NCBI GenBank assembly: GCA_025991245.1
Contig: BQMJ01000050.1
Location: 140,535 to 204,534, forward strand
Source of the DNA: Galdieria partita
Lineage: Eukaryota; Rhodophyta; Bangiophyceae; Galdieriales; Galdieriaceae
Direction of reading: 5' to 3'
Length of the DNA: 64,000 nucleotides
A program made the translations under genes and the position numbers. Below the pieces are notes generated by a model. It worked only from the letters and a program-made list of their open reading frames with translations, made no database searches and had not been told where the DNA came from. This document shows positions 10,605-22,598 of this stretch, one piece after another; within the stretch, counting starts at the first letter, position 1; every line of letters starts with the position of its first letter.

Positions 10605-13600
10605 ATGTACTCTAGTAACATTCATATAATATCACAGAAAGAAGGAGAACAACACAAGGAGGACGACCTTACCGATATTTTTGCTAAACCAGCTGAATCA
10701 AGGAACGAAAGTTCTTATCAGAGTGGTCACACAGTTTGGGGACAGTCACAGCCCTTTGTTGATACGACGAAACCGGTTCATACTGGACAAACTGCTGCCT
10801 TGACAGTTCCAACGTGGAAGTTGAGCTTGGAAGATTCTTACAAGAGCGGTTCTCAAGGAACCATCCTTGAAGGCAGTACAGAAAATTTTCTGACAAGCAC
10901 ACAAAGTGTTTCTACGGAGAAGGAAACAGTCGAGTCTCAAGAAACAACTGTACCTGCCCAATTCGCTTCAGAATTTTCGTACGACTCGGCGTTGGAAAGG
11001 AGGAGGAGACTAGAAGCAGTTATTGGTGCTGCAAAGGAGAGAGCAGCTAAGAGTTTTGGAAGTCCGTCGGCCACTGCTGGTGAAAGTCTTGTTAGACAAC
11101 CAGCAGCTCTTGTGAAAAACGTTGAAGAAAGGAGCCAAAGACCGAAACTGACCGCTCGCGCAATTCGAGAAAGACTAGCGGCCTCCAAGTATGCCTCCTT
11201 TCGCACTCGAAGCACTGCGGGTAGCAGCGTGTCTTCCACGACTTCCTTACCTTTTTCAAGATACAATGAGGAACTTTCACAAAATCTTTCTCGTTCTCCT
11301 GTTACTTCTAGGAGAAAGCCAGTACTAGATGCTCGTTTACTAACAGGAAGTGAGTCACACGATGCTAATTTTCATGAACGTTTTACTTCAACTTCCTCTG
11401 TCGATGATAAGATCCGTTCAGCTGATGAACTTCTTTCGAGACTAGAAATGAATACAAGCTCGAACTTTAGTAGACTCGTTTCACATCGAGAACATGACAA
11501 AGAGGAAAAGCCAGTGGCAGAGAAACCTTTGGAGATGAAGAGCAGCCAAGAATCCATATTGAGTTCTTCGGTTTTACCAACGAACGAATCAAGCCGCAGA
11601 AACATGTATACTGAGGCTAAGCAGGAAGCGGAGATCGCATTCGTCGACAACTCAATATCTCCTCCTGGGGAACGAGAGCAGTCTACATTCCAATTCTTAG
11701 ATTCCGGGAGAATGAATACATCGGATGATTTATCAAGTATTTTTGAAACAAAGAATCCTTTGGAATTCCAATTTTCTCCATTCGACGTATCGGCTCAGGC
11801 CGAGTTTGGTTCTGATATAAATGGTAAACAAATGGAACAGAGTTTGTTAAATAACCAAAGTAGCTTTGAGTTTCCACGGAGTACGACCTTTTCAGATTCA
11901 TTGGAGTACAGTACCAAAGGACAAGGACATTCTTCGTTTCCTGTAGATAACTGGAGAAATGATGAAGTTTTCAATTCAAGCAATGAAAATCTCCCTTTGG
12001 TAACTACTTCTTCATCGAATATGGAAGATCTTTCATGTATTTTTGAAGACAAAGGACCGAATGACTTTCCTTCATGTTTTTTAAAAGAGCCACCATCAAG
12101 TCAGTTTCAAAGTGAAGCTGCTAAGGTTGAATTTGAACCTGTATTATTTGGAATATCCCAAGGACAAGTCACCGTTGAAAATTCTACTTATCCTACTGGA
12201 AACAGTTCGGTAGGAACGTTATCTTACAAGCCGGAGAAAGATCCAGTTTTCATGAAAGAAGAAATGGAGGAGATACATTTAGGAGGCGCTGAAGTTGCAG
12301 AAGATGCAGTGGAACAAAGCCATTTCAGAGCATCTTTGAACAACCACAGTGCGTCTCTTCCTTCGGTTTCGACAGACACAAGATATACTCAAGCCAGTCT
12401 TGACCTCTCAGAGAGTAGTGTACCTCACCTACGAAGCTCACTCATCTTTCCTGAGAAACATGCTATTGTTTGCTTTGGTCCGCAGGGATACTTGTTAACT
12501 TCGTTTCCACAAATCATTCCTGGCTTTCGTGTTTGGAACGGTAGAGAATATGTAGAAGATAGTTCTTCAACCGTTGTGAAACCTGGTGCTATAAATATTG
12601 TTTCATTTATTGAAATGGTGGAAGATACAGAGGAAGGGTTCTTTGAATGCATTCGAAATTTACATGAAGACTCCATATACAATCTTGGAACAGAACCAAT
12701 CAAAGTGTTTTGTGAAAAAATTGCTTCCAGTTGCAGAAGGCACTCAGAGAGTCTTCTCTGGAATATACTCAAAGTTCTTTCAAGTTACTCGAGTGAAACA
12801 GATTATGATTCATTTCGTGTTGAACTGAAATCTATACTTTGCACAAAACAGCAAGAGGGTGAGTTTGCATCCACAAGTACACAGTTCGCTAAGACTGGAC
12901 ATGTAAATGACTGTAATAACCGTTCTCTCGAAACTTTGTTATCAAAATCATCCAAATTAGAGGATGTTCTTCAGACTGCAGTTGTAACAGAGAACTGGGC
13001 TATAGCTCTACTTCTAAGCAAGCTAGTTGGTTCTTCTCTTACGGAAAATGTTACGAGGCAGTTTGTGTACAGTCAACTACAAGAATTTCCTCTCATTCGT
13101 TTTCTTGTACTACTTTCAAATGAAGTCATCCCAAATCTTCGCGAAATGGAGTCAGTTAATTGGATGACTGCAGCTAGGATACTTTTCGATTGTGAAGCAA
13201 GTTACAGAAGAAAAGGCCTTATAGCTTTCGGTGATTATTTGTCGATGCATCAATCTAATATATTTGCATCTCACTGTTGCTATATTCTTGCCGGAACCCC
13301 TATATATTCTGAGAGTTTTTTTTCTTCTAGACTAACCTGGGAAGAAAAAGATCCGCGTATGTTATTGATTGGTGCTGATCCGCGTTCCGCTGTTCGTGCA
13401 TCCTTAACCAGTATTCCTTCCATCATGAGAACTATTTTTTATGTATATTTAAGAGAAAATCGGCTGTCGATCGAGTTAAGTCCCTTTTTATTGCATTTAT
13501 CTTACGTTTTAGTCGAAACTGGCCGTTTAGTGCTTGCTAAACATTTGTGTGGTTTCTTAGTCAACAAGGCACATACTTTATTAAAGTCGAATGATCCTCA

Positions 13601-14780
13601 TTTTGTGTCGGAAGCACAAAGGTTAACGGCTGTATATTATTCATATTTAGAACAATTGGATGATAGACTGCACAGGATGGTATCCGATGACAGCAACGAG
13701 AAAGGGGAACATGGTGTCAGTTTGACAAGGTCACTTTCAAAAGTATTTCGTAGTATTGCTAAAACAGGATCTAAAAAGAATCTTCGCCCTCGTAGCAGTT
13801 CGAATAGTAGTTGGGAGTCATTTGCAGCAGCTGCTGTGAGCATTATTGCTCCTGCAGAGGAAAATGATGCCACTTGTTCTATGAAGCATACACGCAACTC
13901 AAATATGATTCCCTCATCAGAGACTACAAGCACAGAAAATATTCCAAGTGCGATTTCATCACCGGTCCGTGCTAGTGAATCTGTAGCACAGGGACATCAG
14001 AGCAATGTATCTTCTACCAAGCAAAATTCAGAACTTATGATTGAGAGGATTTCTCCAGCAGGAACGCCCAACAAAGATACTGCTCACTCAAAACTTGCAA
14101 CGAATCAACTGCCTAGTAAAACTGACTCGCGAGACGATAACTTTGATTTAGATAGAAGAGCAGCAGAAGATAGAACGAAGCATACCCCGAATGATAGTCA
14201 CGATGGAGCTTATAGTGGTTCACACGAGAAAAAACATTCTTCTAGACGTTCATTGAGTTCTTTTCTCATGGAGAAGCTTACCAAAATAGCCGGGCCGAAA
14301 CAAGCGAACCTTGGCAAAGAGAACAAATTTTATTATGATGAAAAGTTAGGTAGATGGGTTTGTGAGGGTGGAGAGGAAAACAATGAGGAAGCTCCACCAC
14401 CTCCACCTTCCAAACTTTTAGACTCATCGAATGCATCGCAGTTTACTTATGTGAAAGAACCTGAAGAGATACAAGATGATATGCATCGTGCGATGTCAAG
14501 GCGTCGTTGGAGCGCTCGCGCGAGATATGTCGATACATTTGGACAAGCTGATCAAATAAGTGGCACGAAACCACCTCTTGTGGTTCCTCCATCGGCAGCA
14601 ACGCGACAGATACTTAAGCATTCGGATGCAAGTGATATCTCGCAATTGGGTGTTAGTATGTTTACTCCCGCTCCGATTCATGGCAACTCTTCGGATGTTG
14701 GCAATGCAGACTGGAATGCATCGACTTATTCGGAGTCCAGCGGCAATAATGTTTCTGATGCGTTTGGTACAAATAACTAA
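10605..14780 (+). CDS. SEC16: SEC16, COPII coat assembly scaffold
   Basis: A single uninterrupted exon encodes 1391 residues, striking in a genome where most genes have several introns. Sec16 organises ER exit sites and binds COPII subunits. The N-terminal 600 residues are Ser/Asn-rich and disordered, with short acidic repeats (DDLSSIFE, EDLSCIFED). The central conserved domain starts near residue 615: HAIVCFGPQGYLLTSFPQ. It is followed by the helical ACE1/Sec23-binding region (RRHSESLLWNILKVLSSY, ENWAIALLLSKLVGS). The C-terminal region ends with the family's hallmark FYYDEKLGRWVCEGG followed by a proline run (PPPPPSK). The length is within the usual range for Sec16 proteins. The start follows a spacer with no obvious upstream exon. 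Confidence 0.88.
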   Translation: MYSSNIHIISQKEGEQHKEDDLTDIFAKPAESRNESSYQSGHTVWGQSQPFVDTTKPVHTGQTAALTVPTWKLSLEDSYKSGSQGTILEGSTENFLTSTQSVSTEKETVESQETTVPAQFASEFSYDSALERRRRLEAVIGAAKERAAKSFGSPSATAGESLVRQPAALVKNVEERSQRPKLTARAIRERLAASKYASFRTRSTAGSSVSSTTSLPFSRYNEELSQNLSRSPVTSRRKPVLDARLLTGSESHDANFHERFTSTSSVDDKIRSADELLSRLEMNTSSNFSRLVSHREHDKEEKPVAEKPLEMKSSQESILSSSVLPTNESSRRNMYTEAKQEAEIAFVDNSISPPGEREQSTFQFLDSGRMNTSDDLSSIFETKNPLEFQFSPFDVSAQAEFGSDINGKQMEQSLLNNQSSFEFPRSTTFSDSLEYSTKGQGHSSFPVDNWRNDEVFNSSNENLPLVTTSSSNMEDLSCIFEDKGPNDFPSCFLKEPPSSQFQSEAAKVEFEPVLFGISQGQVTVENSTYPTGNSSVGTLSYKPEKDPVFMKEEMEEIHLGGAEVAEDAVEQSHFRASLNNHSASLPSVSTDTRYTQASLDLSESSVPHLRSSLIFPEKHAIVCFGPQGYLLTSFPQIIPGFRVWNGREYVEDSSSTVVKPGAINIVSFIEMVEDTEEGFFECIRNLHEDSIYNLGTEPIKVFCEKIASSCRRHSESLLWNILKVLSSYSSETDYDSFRVELKSILCTKQQEGEFASTSTQFAKTGHVNDCNNRSLETLLSKSSKLEDVLQTAVVTENWAIALLLSKLVGSSLTENVTRQFVYSQLQEFPLIRFLVLLSNEVIPNLREMESVNWMTAARILFDCEASYRRKGLIAFGDYLSMHQSNIFASHCCYILAGTPIYSESFFSSRLTWEEKDPRMLLIGADPRSAVRASLTSIPSIMRTIFYVYLRENRLSIELSPFLLHLSYVLVETGRLVLAKHLCGFLVNKAHTLLKSNDPHFVSEAQRLTAVYYSYLEQLDDRLHRMVSDDSNEKGEHGVSLTRSLSKVFRSIAKTGSKKNLRPRSSSNSSWESFAAAAVSIIAPAEENDATCSMKHTRNSNMIPSSETTSTENIPSAISSPVRASESVAQGHQSNVSSTKQNSELMIERISPAGTPNKDTAHSKLATNQLPSKTDSRDDNFDLDRRAAEDRTKHTPNDSHDGAYSGSHEKKHSSRRSLSSFLMEKLTKIAGPKQANLGKENKFYYDEKLGRWVCEGGEENNEEAPPPPPSKLLDSSNASQFTYVKEPEEIQDDMHRAMSRRRWSARARYVDTFGQADQISGTKPPLVVPPSAATRQILKHSDASDISQLGVSMFTPAPIHGNSSDVGNADWNASTYSESSGNNVSDAFGTNN

Positions 14781-15412
14781 GAAAGTTCAAATTAAAAGCA
14801 CTTCTCAATTTATGACACTATTACTCTTGCCTGTTTGTTGAGCCCCTCGAGTATTGGAGGCTCACTCGTTCAATTTTGCAAATCATTTTATTGTGCTGCA
14901 CCAACATTTTCAGTCCTACTACCTTCCTTCAATTCCTTAGTTTTTTAAGAACTGTCAAATTTTTCAAAATAGACTACAACTTGTTGCATTTGATTCGAGT
15001 TGAAATTGGCAACGGGACTGATTTTTTTGATTCATTCCAGGCCTTCTCAACAGTGGACGAGTGAGAAAGCGGTAAATTTGAGTGGGGATAGTGAAGCGAA
15101 TAGTCGCGTTGCCAAAAGTTGATCATTTTGAACCTTTCATTTTTCTTCCGGAACCAGATCGGTTTTATGTCGTTCTATGAAAGAAAACATAAAAGTCACC
15201 AAAGTTTAGCCAACGGTTCTTTGAAAATCATGAATTGCTTCTTCACTCATCAGCCTACTTGTACAATAACCACTACGCAAAAGTGAATGGCTTTGCATTT
15301 GATAGTTTTCCACAGCCCAAGTTATCGAATTTGTTTTTCTAAATTGGACTCTTGTGAAGGGTTGGAGGGCCGATTTGTTCGTGTTTGAGTTCTGAGAAAG
15401 CTTTTTCGTTTC
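14781..15412. other. Gene-free spacer between SEC16 and the LSm14-like gene
   Basis: About 630 bp of AT-rich sequence with T-rich stretches. Only short frames without family resemblance occur. It should contain the SEC16 3' end and the promoter and 5' leader of the next gene; I see no RNA gene or repeat in it. Confidence 0.4.
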
Positions 15413-17057
15413 ATGGACCAAGTACCGCACTTTGAATTGAATAATAGTCGATATGAAACTTATGGGCAGCAGAGCCGACCTATTGGTTCTGGTTTGTCCC
15501 CTAGAACTACACAAATTCCACAATGGGCGCCAACTTCCTCACAGACTCTAACTGCTCCCTACATAGGAGCAAGAGTTTCGTTGATTTCTAACTCAGAAAT
15601 TCGATACGAAGGTACTTTGGTAGATATTGACACGAAGGTGAGGTGGAATAGCTGTTTGAAAGTCTCAAAACAAACTTTTTGGATTAGGAAAGCACTCTCT
15701 CCTTGCAAAATGTAAGAACACTAGGAACAGAAGGAAGACCTAGAAACGGCCCACAGGTATGTTTTTAGTTTTTGTAATTTGAGGAATTGATGGTTTGGTA
15801 GATCCCACCCTCACCCGAACTTTACGATTACATTGTGTTCAGGGGTTCCGATATAAAGGACTTACAAGTTTTGGAACCTCCGTTGCGACAAAATGTATTT
15901 CAGCAGTATCATCGATCCCTTGACGACCCGGCAATTTTAAGTGGTGGCTCTTCATATTCTCCTTTCGGAGGCATGGGGTATAGCGCATTGTATGACTCCC
16001 ATTCTGTAGGTGGAACAAATCAAGGAATTCCTTCTGTATTACCACAACAAAGTTTTCACTCTCAGCCCCAACAACAATATCCGGGAGTTTTTTCACCTTT
16101 TCAACACAGTCCTTGGGGTTTGGTTCCGACTGAGAATAGTCAAGATTCCCTAGAAGCTGAACGAAAATTGAATATCCCGTATGTATCAGATAGACAAGGT
16201 CAAGCAACTATTTCTTTAGGAGGTACGCAACGATTGGAACGCCCCGAAACAGAAACTTCGAAGGCGACTCTGCCAACAGTTGGAGTACCTTCAAAACCTC
16301 GAGGCTGGGGACCACCTCCAACTAAGGACTTGGATCCAAGACAGGTCAAAGAGTCGTATAGCCAAGATATCTCTCAGCAAATGAAAGATGCTGAAAGAAA
16401 GGACTCGTTTCATAAAGAATTGACCGAGTCAAAACCAATTACAAACAGTAACAAAGTTGAAGCAAATGGAGTCAGCTCGTCGGATCGTAATAGTGTTCGC
16501 GGTTATAGACAAAGTCATGATAGGGGGGCTTACCGAGGTAGAGGTCGCCCATACTATAGATCTTATAGAGGAGGTGGTTCTCGAGGTCGAAATAGAGTGC
16601 AGAATTCCGTTTCAGCGAAGGAGTCTCATGTAGAAGAGTTTGATGTAGTTGCGATGAATGAAAAATTCGAAAAGGTACACTTAGAAGAGAAGAATATTGC
16701 AGAACAACAAGTAGTTGGAACAGAGAGGAAATATGATAAGCAAGTCAGCTTTTTTGACCGTTTGTCTTCTTCCACAACGGAGTCTAAGGAAGACGACAGG
16801 TTCAAATTGTCTGAGTGAGTTTTGGAACTTTTTTGTCGAAATTTCATTTCATTTTTGAATTTCATAGGATGCGGAAGCTTGATGCAGAAACTTTTGGTCG
16901 AGACTCCTTGAGTCAAAGAGGAGGAGGTGGAGCCTGGCATGGTCCAAATCGTTATGGGGGGAGAGGTCGTTCTCATTATTATGAGAGTGGTAACCCGGGA
17001 TTGAGTCGACCGCACAGTTCAGGCCGTGTTTATCGTATTCGTGGAAGTACTTCATAA
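15413..17057 (+). CDS. LSM14-like: LSm14/RAP55/Scd6-family P-body protein
   Basis: Four exons (15413-15637, 15688-15756, 15802-16814, 16868-17057) encode 498 residues. The Lsm domain lies unusually deep, after about 45 residues: [18 protein letters not shown], then DIDTK spliced to [16 protein letters not shown] and [17 protein letters not shown]. Downstream are Gln/Pro/Gly-rich linkers and an RGG-type patch near 16500-16600 ([19 protein letters not shown]). The FDF motif ([14 protein letters not shown]), the FFD box ([12 protein letters not shown]) and the TFG box ([11 protein letters not shown], split by the last intron) follow in the expected order. A second Gly/Arg-rich segment closes the protein. 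The family represses translation and activates decapping. The DCP2 gene lies 17 kb away, which I take as coincidental. Confidence 0.92.
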
Positions 17058-17169
17058 CTGCAAATATGAAATCTTTTCTTGTCGGTCACGTGTGAGTTTT
17101 GACACCATTTTTTAGAATAGTGCAATTTTTATATGAGTTATCCATGAAAAGTTAATGAGTCGTATAAAA

Positions 17170-18295
17170 CTACATTTCCTTGGTGTTCATGACTCTTCTA
17201 TATATGTCATTCATAATATCAGGTCGAAGCATATGTTGAACAGGAATTTCTTTTTGAATAGTTTGTTCATAAATAAGCATAATAGTTTCTGGTTGAATAC
17301 TCAAAAAATACAAATCCAATATATAGATTGAATTGCGAATTCTTATAGCTGATAATGTTTGGTCTATATTTGACTTGGCACTCTTTTTCTTTTCCGGAAA
17401 GGTCCTTTCTTCTTCATCTTCCGCATATGCTGTGGTCTCATCTATGTAGATCCAAACGTAACCATTATTGCCTAAAATGATATCTATGCCACAAGGTAAA
17501 TGATGAAAATGCTTCTTGGAACGTTTCACAAGTTGCGCAGTAACAGATATAAATATACCGTTCTCTAATTTTCCATATTTTAAAGAACGAGTGTGAAGCA
17601 TAATAAGGCCATCTTGTTTCAACTAAAATTTGTCTGAATAGATTGCAAGCCATCAAGGAAACTGACTTCATACCTCCTGAACTTCTGCGCTGATCAAGTC
17701 ATCTTGGTCGTAAAACTCGCGCATTTTCAATTCATCTTCGTAGGTACGTCTTCTTTGAACCCCACCAGGCAGATTAACTGCTGAACTATACAACGCATAC
17801 AGTTTCAAGTAAGAGACATAACTCATTCTTTCCTTACAACATTACTTACAGAAGAAGGACAGCATCCTGTCTAGAGTTTACATCTACCTTCCATCTTCTT
17901 GAGACTACATCTCGGATTCGCCCGACAACTACGTCACCAACTTCTGCTGAATAACGAGCTCGTATCGGCAAAACGGCCACGAGTTTATTTACTCGTTCTA
18001 CAAGTCCGGCTACGGTAGAGGTAAGTCTTGTGCCTTGTACCTAGAAACATACAACGTTGAACAACTGTTTCGCCACTTACACACTTACCATAGTACCGTG
18101 ACCGCGAACGACATTTTCTTGTGACAAGATATCATCACCAGGTGCTACAAACCTGTGCCAATCGTAAAACTTTGAATATTGATTTTGAGTCGAAGCTTAC
18201 TGACTGCTTTTAGCAACAGAAGGAGCAAGGGTTGCTTCTTGTTGTTCGAAAGACCTCACAAAAACTGAAGCATCTTGCGTCTTTTGTTTGTCCAT
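17170..18295 (-). CDS. RRP4: Exosome cap subunit RRP4 (EXOSC2)
   Basis: Five exons on the minus strand (18295-18201, 18152-18089, 18040-17850, 17785-17674, 17622-17170) sum to 915 nt, 304 residues. RRP4 is an S1/KH cap protein of the RNA exosome, which degrades and trims RNA 3'->5'. Visible signatures are FVAPGDDILSQENVVRGHGT (N-terminal domain), VAGLVERVNKLVAVLPIRAR and EVGDVVVGRIRDVVSRRWKV (S1 domain), NSRQDAVLLLSAVNLPGG, and LHTRSLKYGKLENG, which leads into the KH-like part. The match extends through most of the protein. The C-terminal third is more diverged and contains an acidic/basic insertion near TFPEKKKSAKSN. The gene converges on the LSm14-like gene with only about 110 bp between stops. 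Confidence 0.92.
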
Positions 18296-18495
18296 TCTTC
18301 CTTCAGCTGAAAAGAATTAATGGCCGAACAAATCAATCTATGAACAACTTTGCCAATCTCTGGCTGCAAAATCTGCAAATAACAGTCTTCATGTTCTGAA
18401 ATTTTAAAATCCAATAATGGACTATTACCAACAAATGATTTGATATAAAAGAGTGTCCTTAGTTTACTTCACCGAAAGTATCACTGGGATGAATA

Positions 18496-20890
18496 CTATG
18501 AACTTGAAAAACTATCATAGTGAAACAAAGCACTGATTTCCTTCTTATATCTCTTATAAACCTCAGACCGCTTAACCTTCAAAGTTTGTGTCAACAAGCC
18601 ATTCTCAACAGTGAATGGTGCAAGTAGCAAATGAAATGTACGAACGAGGTCGTTTGGTGTAAAATTTGGACGAGAAACGACTCGCTCATACAATTCTTTG
18701 CGAACAAGTTGTTTGATGCGCTCCATTTTTGTCAGTTTCACTTCTTCTTCTCTCAGAAAAGAATCCTTTGAGGGTTGTTGTCTTGCTTCTTCTATTGCTG
18801 TTACATACTCAGATGAGAGGATTCCTTCCGCCTTGAGGTATTCCAAGGAAGGTACAAGAAGGGCGCCTAAATGTTTTTCATCTTGACCAACCAATATTAC
18901 TTGGTCAAATAATGGACTCTCCAAAATTGCATCTTCTATTGGCTGAGGCTCAATATTTTCACCATTGTTAAGAACAATAACATCCTTATAACGACCACTA
19001 ATAACTATATGGCCATTGTTTGGTACAATCCAGGCCAAATCTCCAGTATTGAAAAAGCCATCTTTGAAAAAGACATCCGTTCTTTCAAGTTCTCTGTAAT
19101 AACCTCTTAGGACACCAGGACCCCTCACTAATAATAATCCCATATTACCGCTCTTCAATTCTTCCCTGGTTTCTGGATGGACCACTTTTACTTGAGTACC
19201 AGGTAAACATCTCCCAGAAGAACCCAATATATTTTCCCAACCTGGCCTTCTATGTGAAACTACAGGACTAGTTTCCGTCAGTCCATATCCAACCAATAAA
19301 CATATTCCTGTAGAAGCATAAAATTCTTCCAAGTAAAAAGGTAAAGAACCACCTCCACAAATTCCACATTGTACTCTACCACCTAAAACATTTCTTATCT
19401 TGGACCAAACCTAAATTGTCAAAACATTATTAAATGAATAAATTCCTCATCCAAAAGCCAAAACAAACCATACCATCCAGTTTGCCAAATGATGAAAGAT
19501 AAATAGAGAAATGAGTATGAACAAGGCTTTCACTTTCTTCCACAGACTGCAGTTTATACGAAATATGTCCAACTCGAACAAAGTACGAAAAGCTCTATGA
19601 TAGTTGAGCGATACGAAACTGAACATTCCTATAAGATATCGTCTAAGTAGGCTTTGTTTCGAAATGTTCGACATGATATTGTTATATAAACTCTCAAATA
19701 CTCGAGGAACCGCTACTAAGAAGTGAGGCTTATGTAACTGCAAATCATTCCGTAGATTACGCACATTCGAGTATACTATGCAAACCCCTCGAGCAAAAAA
19801 AAAGTATTCAGCAGTTCTTTCAAATACGTGCCAACACGGAAGAATACTGACAAAAACATTGCCAGGAACTGGACTACTCTTCCCAATGTCAATTGATGCT
19901 ATCTGATAGAGTAAGTTTTCATGAGTAAGTTCAACTCCCTTGGGTTTCCCTGTCGTACCCGAAGTGTAAATCAAAGTAGCCAAGTCCGAAGATGCAGCAA
20001 ATGGGTGAGATATTTCATTCTGATAGTTCCAACATTCCCGAATAAGAGAATCAAAAGAAAAAATCTTAAGTTGAGGAAAGTCTGTAGGAATCTTTCCCCA
20101 TAAGACGATTGCAAACTTTAACTTGTCACTTCCCTAGAGCTTGTTGGTTAAATGAAACTGCAATTGGATCAATAAGACTGACCAAATTTTCCACCAAACG
20201 AACCAAAACTTGTGCATTCTCCGCAACTAAACCTACACTTTCGCTATGCTCATAGATATAACACAATTCAGGAAGAGGAGCACCAGAACCTCGAACTGCA
20301 GAAGCAGCACCAATAGTCATGACTGCTTGGTCTACTACTAACCAACGATAGCTATTTTCTGAAACCAGACAGACCTTGTTTCCTCTTTTGAGTCCAAGTC
20401 TCTTCAAAGCCACTGCACAGGCTCGAATGTTATTGTATAATTCGAGAAAGGTAAGTTCTGTAGATTGTCCGTTATGTTGATCCACAACAGCGACACGATT
20501 GCCTTCTTTTTCTGCCAAGTCTTTCCACATGTGAGGCACACTTGGCCATTTTCTTAAGGCTTCCTTTATAGGCTGCGGAAGAGGAAACTCCCCTGTGCTA
20601 GGAGATTGTTCCTTTGCAAACGATTCCGACAATGACAAATCCTTTACATTTTCCGTAGCAGAGGACGTTAAATTTGAAATATTGATACACTTTTTTCTAA
20701 TACTGAAGAAAACCAATCGATCGAGAGGGTCGTAACGGTTCTTCCTCCAGTTTGGAGTCAAAACTCGACGTTTACAAGTTCTCCGACCTTCCGCAATATT
20801 TCTAAGAAACACGCACTGAGGGCTCTCTGAGCCTGTACTAACTGTTGGAATAAAAGAATAACAGTTTCCGTACAACTCGGTCCAGTTCAT
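18496..20890 (-). CDS. Long-chain acyl-CoA / acyl-ACP synthetase (AMP-binding enzyme), probably organellar
   Basis: Three exons (20890-20183, 20133-19474, 19410-18496) encode 760 residues. The enzyme adenylates fatty acids and transfers them to CoA or ACP. After a basic leader of about 100 residues come the adenylation motifs: LIYTSGTTGKPKGVELTHEN (P-loop-like A3), GYGLTETSPVVSHR (A5), FFNTGDLAWI (A7) and ISGRYKDVIVLNNGENIEP (A8). The C-terminal Lys motif region is QTLKVKRSEVYKRY. The overall form resembles the plastid acyl-activating enzymes AAE15/16 as well as classical LACS. I prefer a plastid or mitochondrial form because of the leader, but substrate is not decided by sequence. The first intron (20134-20182, 49 nt) has a GTCAGT donor and looks at first like a +1 frameshift. 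Confidence 0.88.
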
Positions 20891-20989
20891 TTTCTACAAA
20901 CACTCTTTACACAAATCCTTCGAGGATTTCGCCAGATTAGATGTTGACTTTCGTTTATTACTTCTCCATGGATTGAGCTACTAAAAATA

Positions 20990-22491
20990 TCAAGAAGAGT
21001 TTGAAACCAAAAGAGGTCCTTCTGACTCTTCTACGTTTGTTCTTCTTAGTTTTCTTATAAACCTATTGTAGAGATATCGACTTGATATGAAAATGACTAT
21101 CCCAATAATAACCAAAGGAAGAAAATAAACAAGTTGGGTTGAGGGAAGCCATTGCATCCACTTAGAATAGCTCAATGTCTCTCTCCATACACACAATTTC
21201 TTACGTTGGCTATCATTAAGTGCAAACTCATTCAGATAATGAATAAACGCTGTTAGAGGACATGGATCATCACAAACAGGCAATCGAATAGTAGCGTTGT
21301 TATATTCTAAATGTACATAATAATTATTCAAATTCTCAGAAACATCGACAGAATCATTCAAATGTAATTCCAATATGATAGTAGAATTATAAGGTGGATT
21401 AAATCCATCAAATGCTTGCCAACAACTCAATAGTGAAGCAATCGTCGTATCATGACCAGAATACACAATGAATTTCAGGAGTGACTTTTGACTCACTCTG
21501 CTCAAGATATGGGATATAATATCCTCCAAAAGCAAGCCCGCCAATAACTTTTGAACTTCTTTGCTTTCATAACTTCTTTGATAGACCCAAGCTGTGACAT
21601 TCTCTACTTGATGAAATAATTCTTCGTCTAGTTGCGGAACTTGAATATCGTGTGATTGGTCACAAATCCTTGTACCACTAAGGAACATATTCTTTACGCA
21701 TAAATTACTTACCACACATCCAAAATTCTTCCCAAATCATCCAAATCACAGTGTTCTAGACCAGTAATATTTGCAACACGTTGCAACAATAGCCAACTTT
21801 CATTTCTTTTTGCAAGCCAGTCTTGAGATTCACGAAGCTGTTCTAAAATTTGCTCATGTCTGGGACAATTCGCACCTACTTTTATCATTGTATCATTATT
21901 ACGTACATCTGAGTGAATGGGTATTGGTTGCCAGAAAAAAGGAAGTGCCGGAGTAAGTACTGTGCCATCCTCATCAGTAACAAAAGGCCCCGTTTCATAA
22001 GGATAAAATCCTGCCATCTGACAATAAGCACTCATCAGGGTACGATCTGTGTCACTAGAAAGAACCATAACCTACAAAACTAATTACAACAACCTTAAGA
22101 ACACCCAATCGTGATATACCTCGTCGACAGAGAGATTTTCAAGGAGAAAACCGGAGTCTATATATCTTTGTCGAAGCCTCCTTGAAAAAGTTCGATTGAG
22201 AAGCTAAAACAAACAGAAAACACATACCTCCCAAGTTCGAAATGAGCTCTCATCCCTTGGGCAGTAAGTTGTCCAGGACCCTTGAAGACTTCACTAAAGC
22301 ATGTAGAGAAACCCGATACTTACTCCTGGCCACAGATGGTAGGGTTTGGGATCATTGGGATAGGTATTCAGTGGTGAACGATCTCCATGTCTACATATTT
22401 CTATAACTTGAACCAGTTTTGCCTCACAAATGATTGTAAAAGCAAAATACGCCAGCAACAATAACCGCCATACAATCCCTCTTCTAATCAT
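20990..22491 (-). CDS. Membrane-anchored histidine acid phosphatase
   Basis: Five exons (22491-22324, 22280-22228, 22180-22120, 22071-21713, 21668-20990) encode 439 residues. A signal sequence (MIRRGIVWRLLLLAYFAFTI) is followed by the active-site phosphohistidine loop IEICRHGDRSPLN. The proton-donor HD motif appears as IVYSGHDTTIASLL. In between, GPGQLTAQGMRAHFELG, VMVLSSDTDRTLMSA and CPRHEQILEQL are typical of lysosomal/prostatic-type acid phosphatases. Near the C-terminus one transmembrane helix (VYFLPLVIIGIVIFISSRYL) and a short basic tail give a type-I topology, as in lysosomal acid phosphatase precursors. Several sequons support passage through the ER. The start at 22491 is the first ATG in frame. 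Intron lengths are 43-48 nt; shorter splice options (24-35 nt) also exist but break the homology. Confidence 0.88.
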
Positions 22492-22598
22492 AAGCCTCAA
22501 CGAAAAAATCTTTCCATGTTTATTCAAAACAACAATTTGAGTGTCCAAACATTCCACAAATACATATGAAGTAGGAATGATTCTATCTGTTGTATGTT

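Noticed and set aside
14560-14841. 93-codon plus-strand frame overlapping the SEC16 end
   Set aside because: It is an out-of-frame reading of SEC16, whose own frame carries the conserved C-terminal motif.
20134-20182. Apparent +1 frameshift in the acyl-CoA synthetase gene
   Set aside because: A 49-nt GTCAGT..CTAG intron joins LVENL to GSDKLKFAIVLWGK in perfect frame, so the gene is intact.
22204-22227. 24-nt intron in the acid phosphatase gene
   Set aside because: A downstream AG gives a normal 47-nt intron and restores the expected RRLRQRYIDSG sequence.
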